DNA from: Planctomycetota bacterium
GTDB taxonomy: Bacteria > Planctomycetota > Phycisphaerae > UBA1845 > UTPLA1
DNA: 64,000 nucleotides
NCBI GenBank assembly: GCA_015654675.1
Contig: JAATGM010000051.1
Location: 1 to 64,000, forward strand
Direction: 5' to 3'
The position numbers and the translations under genes are program-made. This document shows positions 60,966 through 64,000 of this stretch, one piece after another. How positions within the stretch are numbered: the stretch's first letter is position 1; each line of letters begins with the position of its first letter. The notes beneath the pieces are model-generated. The model was not told where the DNA came from. It did no database searches and saw only the letters and a program-made list of their open reading frames with translations.

Positions 60966-61327
60966 AGATTTGTTGGGCGGTTGGCCGTTTGGGCGTGCGG
61001 TTGGGGCGGAACTCCTCGTTGGGGGCGAATGGGAAAATTGTGGGCTTTGCGAATTCGACCCTCTCCCGACCTCTCCCTATCCAGGGAGAGGAGCGGAGGG
61101 AATGGAGTTGCGAATTGTTGGGTCGTGGGGCTACCTGGGAATCATCGGGCGTCGCTGGTTGTTGTAGTGCTTCGCGACCGCTCGCTTGCGCTCGGGGTTC
61201 GGACTTGGTGGAGCGGTGCTTGCGGAGCACGCTCTTGTGGGCGGGTTGAGGATTGCGCGCATGGCTTTGGGGTTCTCGCTTCGCACTCGGCACCGTACCC
61301 GGGCTTGCGCCTCGGGCTCGGATTTTG
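60966..61327. repeat. Non-coding stretch with a strong hairpin and low-complexity motifs
   Basis: No gene. At 61070-61091 a 9-base perfect stem CCTCTCCCT/AGGGAGAGG with loop ATCC, a kind of dispersed hairpin seen in many bacterial genomes. From 61150 on, GCTCGCTTGCGCTCGG, GCTTGCGGAGCACGCTC and similar short inverted words recur, in the style of non-coding dispersed repeats. It lies just beyond the 3' end of the methyltransferase gene and could include its terminator. Confidence 0.5.
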
Positions 61328-62149
61328 TCAGCGATCTCGCTGGGCTACGAAGACTAGCCGGGTTAGGCGGCGTTCCTGGGTCAGCTTATGGACGGTGGCG
61401 AGGAAGCGTTGGAGGCCTTCGAAGGTTTCGGGGCCTTCGATTTTTGTGAGGGCTTCGGCTCGCTTGGCGCGGGCGTCGTGCCAGCGGCCGGAGATGCGGG
61501 CGGCCTGGTCGGTGGCGTCGCGGGTTTCGAGGAGGGTTAGGCCGGCGGCGGCGATGATGGCCTTGTCGGCGTCGGGGCCGGCGAAGTCGAAGTGGCCGAT
61601 GGAGGCGCGGATGGCGATCTCGTCTTTTGAGACGAGGCCGGTGACGACGGTGGGGTTGGTGTACAGGAGGCGGCCGGCGGGTTTGAGGATGCGGCGGCAG
61701 TCGGCGAGGAGGGCGGGGCGGTCGGGGATGTGGATGATGGCGTCGATGCAGATGATGGCGTCGAAGGATTGGTCGGGGAAGGGGAGCGGTTTGCCGGGTT
61801 GGATTTGCTGAAAGCGGGCGCGCTGGTCGAGGTTGCGCGAGCGGGCAAGGGTGGTGGCGTTGGCGATGCCTTCGGCGTTGATGTCGCAGCCGACGACGGA
61901 GCAGTTGGCCTCGGCGGCGAGGAAGAGGGCTGGGCCGCCGGAGCCGCAGCCGAGGTCGAGAACGGTGGAATCGGGCGAGAGGTTGAGAGCGGCGATGAAG
62001 GAGCGGTATTCGTCGGCGGTGGTCCAACTGGACTGGCCGATGTCGTCACCGTAGGTGTCGCGGCGGACTTCGGCGATGGCGCTGTCGGCGAAGTGGCCGT
62101 AGGCGTTGTCGTAGAGGTTGACCTGGGGGGTGGGGGGCATGGCGGGCAT
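61328..62149 (-). CDS. SAM-dependent methyltransferase (class I)
   Basis: 273 residues from ATG at 62149; ATG at 62140 is equally possible. The Rossmann SAM site is VLDLGCGSGGPALFLA, followed by VVGCDINAEG (acidic residue binding the ribose), FDAIICIDAIIHI and the post-core ILKPAGRLLYTNPTVV. The type resembles small-molecule or sarcosine/phospholipid-like methyltransferases with a helical cap in the second half; the acceptor cannot be told. Divergent from the lipoprotein gene by 79 bases. Confidence 0.9.
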   Translation of the reverse strand: MPAMPPTPQVNLYDNAYGHFADSAIAEVRRDTYGDDIGQSSWTTADEYRSFIAALNLSPDSTVLDLGCGSGGPALFLAAEANCSVVGCDINAEGIANATTLARSRNLDQRARFQQIQPGKPLPFPDQSFDAIICIDAIIHIPDRPALLADCRRILKPAGRLLYTNPTVVTGLVSKDEIAIRASIGHFDFAGPDADKAIIAAAGLTLLETRDATDQAARISGRWHDARAKRAEALTKIEGPETFEGLQRFLATVHKLTQERRLTRLVFVAQRDR

Positions 62150-62228
62150 GATAACGCGCGGGGTAGTTGGCCGGCCATTTCGCGATGATGATCGACTCTT
62201 GGGATTAACCTCGAATATCATCGTTTCG

Positions 62229-62726
62229 ATGCCATGCTATCGACGACGACTGCGCCAAGGACTGCGACTCGGAGCGCTAGTCACCGCGACGCTCGTTACC
62301 GGGTGCACCAACCAGTCCGAGACGAGCATCAAGAATGCTTACATCATGTATTCGGAGCAATCCGGCGATTTGGCTTCACCATCGGCGCGCTGGTATCAAT
62401 TTGTCGAGAAGGACATCGGGCGTGAGCAGTTTGTGCGCGACATGGCACACTTCGTGGGGACAAAATACCAAGCCGAGGCACTTTATTGTCTGGGATGGTT
62501 TGGCGGGAGGGCCGAATTACCAGTCGTGGCGAGTGGCCTCGAATCGAGCGACGCGCGCATTGCGCGCGTCGCGCTGCATTCGTTCAACCTTCTTTCCGGC
62601 AAAAACTTTGCGAGCGCCGGCGCGGCAGCCGAGTGGTGGCGTTCGGCGAGAATCGGCACGCGGAGCGGCGCGGAAGGCAGCGGGCGCGACGGAGGGCGGC
62701 GGAGCGGAGAAACGGGCGGCGGATGA
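62229..62726 (+). CDS. Small HEAT-like lipoprotein
   Basis: 165 residues from ATG at 62229. The N-terminus is basic (MPCYRRRLRQ) with a hydrophobic stretch and a lipobox LVTGC, so a lipoprotein is likely. The middle is helical and includes a HEAT-like unit: EALYCLGWFGGRAELPVVASG and ARIARVALHSFNLL. The C-terminal 25 residues are Gly/Arg-rich and may be disordered. Function unknown. It is convergent with a HEAT-like gene, the stops only 13 bases apart. Confidence 0.68.
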   Translation: MPCYRRRLRQGLRLGALVTATLVTGCTNQSETSIKNAYIMYSEQSGDLASPSARWYQFVEKDIGREQFVRDMAHFVGTKYQAEALYCLGWFGGRAELPVVASGLESSDARIARVALHSFNLLSGKNFASAGAAAEWWRSARIGTRSGAEGSGRDGGRRSGETGGG

Positions 62727-62739
62727 AGGAAGGCGGGGG

Positions 62740-63339
62740 TTAAGTGCTGTTCGCTCCTGAGTGCCCCCGGGGTTCAAGCGGATTTCTTTTGATCAATTGT
62801 TCAAATGCGGCATTGGCTGCGGCCTGTGTGGAAGGTGCGCCAGCGCCCGATACGAGAAAGTCGCGGAGCAGCCACGTTGGCCCGTAGCCGCCGGCGCTGG
62901 CCAATGCTGAAATCGCTTCGAGCCGCTCGGAATCGGTTCCGTGATCGAGACAGTCCCGGGCTATGTAGAAGATGGCGGTGCGGACCGGACCGTGAAGCGA
63001 TTCACGGGCTCCGCGACGTTTCTGACGTACCAGTGCCGGCAGCGAACAAGCGGCGCTGCGGCCGATGTAAGCGAGAGTCATGGCAATTCGGCGTCGCACT
63101 CGACGGCAGCGCGGATGTTCGAACATGATGGTTAATTCGCGGGCGGCTTCTTTCGCGAACTGGTGGCTTGAGTCGAACAGAATTTTCATCATCGCGTTCA
63201 GACAAATGGCGCGAAGTACTGGATCGTTTGTTTCTGAGCAGACCTTTACGAGGCGCGGGATCTCGTCGATGGCGGGTTTACCGACGCGGGCAAGCGAGAT
63301 GATCTGTTCTTTGGTGAGTGACGACATGGCGAGTTTCAT
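62740..63339 (-). CDS. HEAT-like helical repeat protein
   Basis: 199 residues from ATG at 63339 (ATG at 63327 also possible). No signal peptide. The sequence is a series of helix pairs, for example VLRAICLNAMMKILFDSSHQ, RRIAMTLAYIGRSAACSLP and ERLEAISALASAGGYG, of the ARM/HEAT kind. It has only a few cysteines and no catalytic motif. The neighbour lipoprotein also has a HEAT-like unit, so the two may act together; this is inference from their convergent pairing and shared repeat type. Confidence 0.72.
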   Translation of the reverse strand: MKLAMSSLTKEQIISLARVGKPAIDEIPRLVKVCSETNDPVLRAICLNAMMKILFDSSHQFAKEAARELTIMFEHPRCRRVRRRIAMTLAYIGRSAACSLPALVRQKRRGARESLHGPVRTAIFYIARDCLDHGTDSERLEAISALASAGGYGPTWLLRDFLVSGAGAPSTQAAANAAFEQLIKRNPLEPRGHSGANST

Positions 63340-63403
63340 GATAGCACGCGACTCATCGCGGTCGCGTGATTCCCCCGCCTGGTTGCGGCGGGGAAAGCTC
63401 GGC
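63340..63403. other. Spacer with stem TCCCCCGCC...GGCGGGGA
   Basis: Short non-coding spacer containing an inverted repeat at about 63371-63394, a palindromic module of the same style as those in the following repeats. Confidence 0.4.
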
Positions 63404-63487
63404 GCGCCCTTTCAGGGCTTTCACTAATTCATGCGATGCCTACCCAGGGCGTTGCCCTGGGCTATTTTGGCGCACGCCTTTGGCGTG
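63404..63487 (+). repeat. Palindromic module repeat, copy 1
   Basis: 84 bases made of three palindromes: GCCCTTTCAGGGC, CCCAGGGCGTTGCCCTGGG and GCACGCCTTTGGCGTG. The same sequence returns at 63709-63791 with a few changes in the linker. Short frames here are non-coding. Confidence 0.8.
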
Positions 63488-63708
63488 TAGTGGCGGACGA
63501 TTTGCAGTGGCGAACGATTTCGCCACGTGCGTTTTGCTGGCGTGTGATTCCTCCGCCCCCATTGGGGGCGGAAGAAATCGAGGGGTCGTTCGTTACCACG
63601 GGTTACGCGAGGGTAGACGGGCCTTCTGTTTCCACGGGCTGCGCGAGCCCCGGCGGGCTCGCTCCACCGCGTGGCTACATTCCTTCGCCCCGTTGGGGCG
63701 AGCTTGGT
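63488..63708. repeat. Spacer between the two module repeats, with more palindromes
   Basis: 221 bases without a gene. It holds further units of the same type: GCCCCCATTGGGGGC near 63556 and TCGCCCCGTTGGGGCGA near 63685, plus GAGCCCCGGCGGGCTC. Many planctomycete and verrucomicrobial genomes carry such interspersed modules. Confidence 0.6.
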
Positions 63709-63791
63709 GCGCCCTTTCAGGGCTTTTCTAACTGATGCGATGCGGGCCCAGGGCGTTGCCCTGGGCTATTTTGGCGCACGCCTTTGGCGTG
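63709..63791 (+). repeat. Palindromic module repeat, copy 2
   Basis: Near-identical to 63404-63487: about 90 percent of positions agree by eye, with all three palindromes preserved and differences confined mostly to the linkers TTCACTAATTC against TTTCTAACTG and TACCC against GGGCC. Confidence 0.8.
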
Positions 63792-63865
63792 CCGTGCAAT
63801 GCGGTTGCGCGAAGGCCGGCACATAAGACAACGACGCGTCTCGCGTTTGATTCGTGTCCGGTCGA

Positions 63866-64000
63866 TTACGAATCGTTTGGAAGGCGGCGGTATACCAGCC
63901 AGTAATCCCAGTTTGCGCGGACACGAGTGAGGTCGTAGCCTTCGCCGCACTCTGGGCACTTGTGCGCTTCTGGCAGGCCTTCGAGGGCGTATCCGCAATT
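63866..64000 (-). CDS. Zinc-ribbon protein, start outside window
   Basis: Reading leftward from the last base, 44 residues end at TAA (63868-63866): CGYALEGLPEAHKCPECGEG and then YDLTRVRANWDYWLVYRRL. The CxYxLxGL...CPECG ribbon is the same signature as in the gene at 1246-1614, but here it is near the C-terminus of a different protein. Only half of the first pair is visible (C2), because the window ends there. Function unknown; zinc binding inferred. Confidence 0.75.
   Translation of the reverse strand, partial: NCGYALEGLPEAHKCPECGEGYDLTRVRANWDYWLVYRRLPNDS

Noticed and set aside
63404-63791. A CRISPR array
   Set aside because: Only two copies, each composed of different palindromes, with a 221-base spacer; no cas gene in the window.
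63717-63998. A 93-codon minus-strand open frame rich in Arg
   Set aside because: It covers palindromic repeats; a different minus-strand frame carrying the zinc-ribbon end fits better.

Overview
The window looks like chromosomal DNA of a GC-rich planctomycete, most likely of the Phycisphaerae group; this is inferred from gene content, since no rRNA or phylogenetic marker tree is available here. Lineage hints seen directly are C-x-x-C-x-Y-x-L-x-G...C-P-E-C-G zinc ribbons (1246-1614 and the right edge), dockerin-like C-termini on three secreted proteins, PEP-CTERM tails on two, a collagen-like surface lipoprotein, a Ser/Thr kinase with TPRs next to an ECF sigma factor of the planctomycete-expanded type, and HAF-repeat proteins. 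No phage, insertion sequence, CRISPR array or rRNA operon was found. One tRNA (Val, CAC) is present.

Left part (1-25 kb): the end of an unknown gene and a zinc-ribbon gene; a small PEP-CTERM gene; an eight-gene leftward operon rpsP-trmD-rplS-yraN-tatD family-ROK kinase-receiver-zinc ribbon, with rimM missing from its usual place; a secreted subtilase with dockerin, divergent from adenine deaminase; an ECF sigma factor, tRNA-Val, myo-inositol-phosphate synthase, leucyl/arginyl-tRNA-protein transferase, LysE exporter, prfA and rpmE; a 1317-residue secreted multidomain trypsin-fold protease; a fluoride exporter with DUF190 and STAS genes; a DUF1579 protein; and mutS.

Middle (25-42 kb): a HAF/PEP-CTERM protein; a tightly overlapping leftward operon encoding a 65-residue twin-arginine-like peptide, a PqqD-like chaperone, an HPr-kinase-like P-loop protein and a nucleotidyltransferase, which is the best candidate for a poorly described peptide-modification system; a polytopic glycosyltransferase-like protein; a UbiB-family kinase; DUF72; a PEGA-repeat membrane protein; a di-heme c-type cytochrome/peroxidase; ATP-type PEP carboxykinase; a second polytopic glycosyltransferase-like protein; and a class I glutamine amidotransferase.

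Right part (42-64 kb): a secreted protein of unknown function, FtsK, a YdeP-type molybdopterin oxidoreductase, a beta-propeller di-heme dockerin protein, a collagen-like lipoprotein, the kinase/ECF pair, a DEAD-box helicase, a tail-anchored protein of unknown function, a methyltransferase and two small HEAT-like proteins. Palindromic repeat modules precede a zinc-ribbon gene cut by the window edge.

The least expected signal lies between genes. Three intergenic elements (about 1637-1910, 26367-26680 and 60959-60545 on the minus strand) share a promoter-like TTGACT...TAACAT head, a short hairpin and arrays of TCTCAC motifs. All three point toward the 3' end of a neighbouring gene. They may be a family of small RNAs or 3'-end regulatory elements. 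Plus-strand composition also shifts from C-rich to G-rich near 41.2 kb, independent of gene direction.
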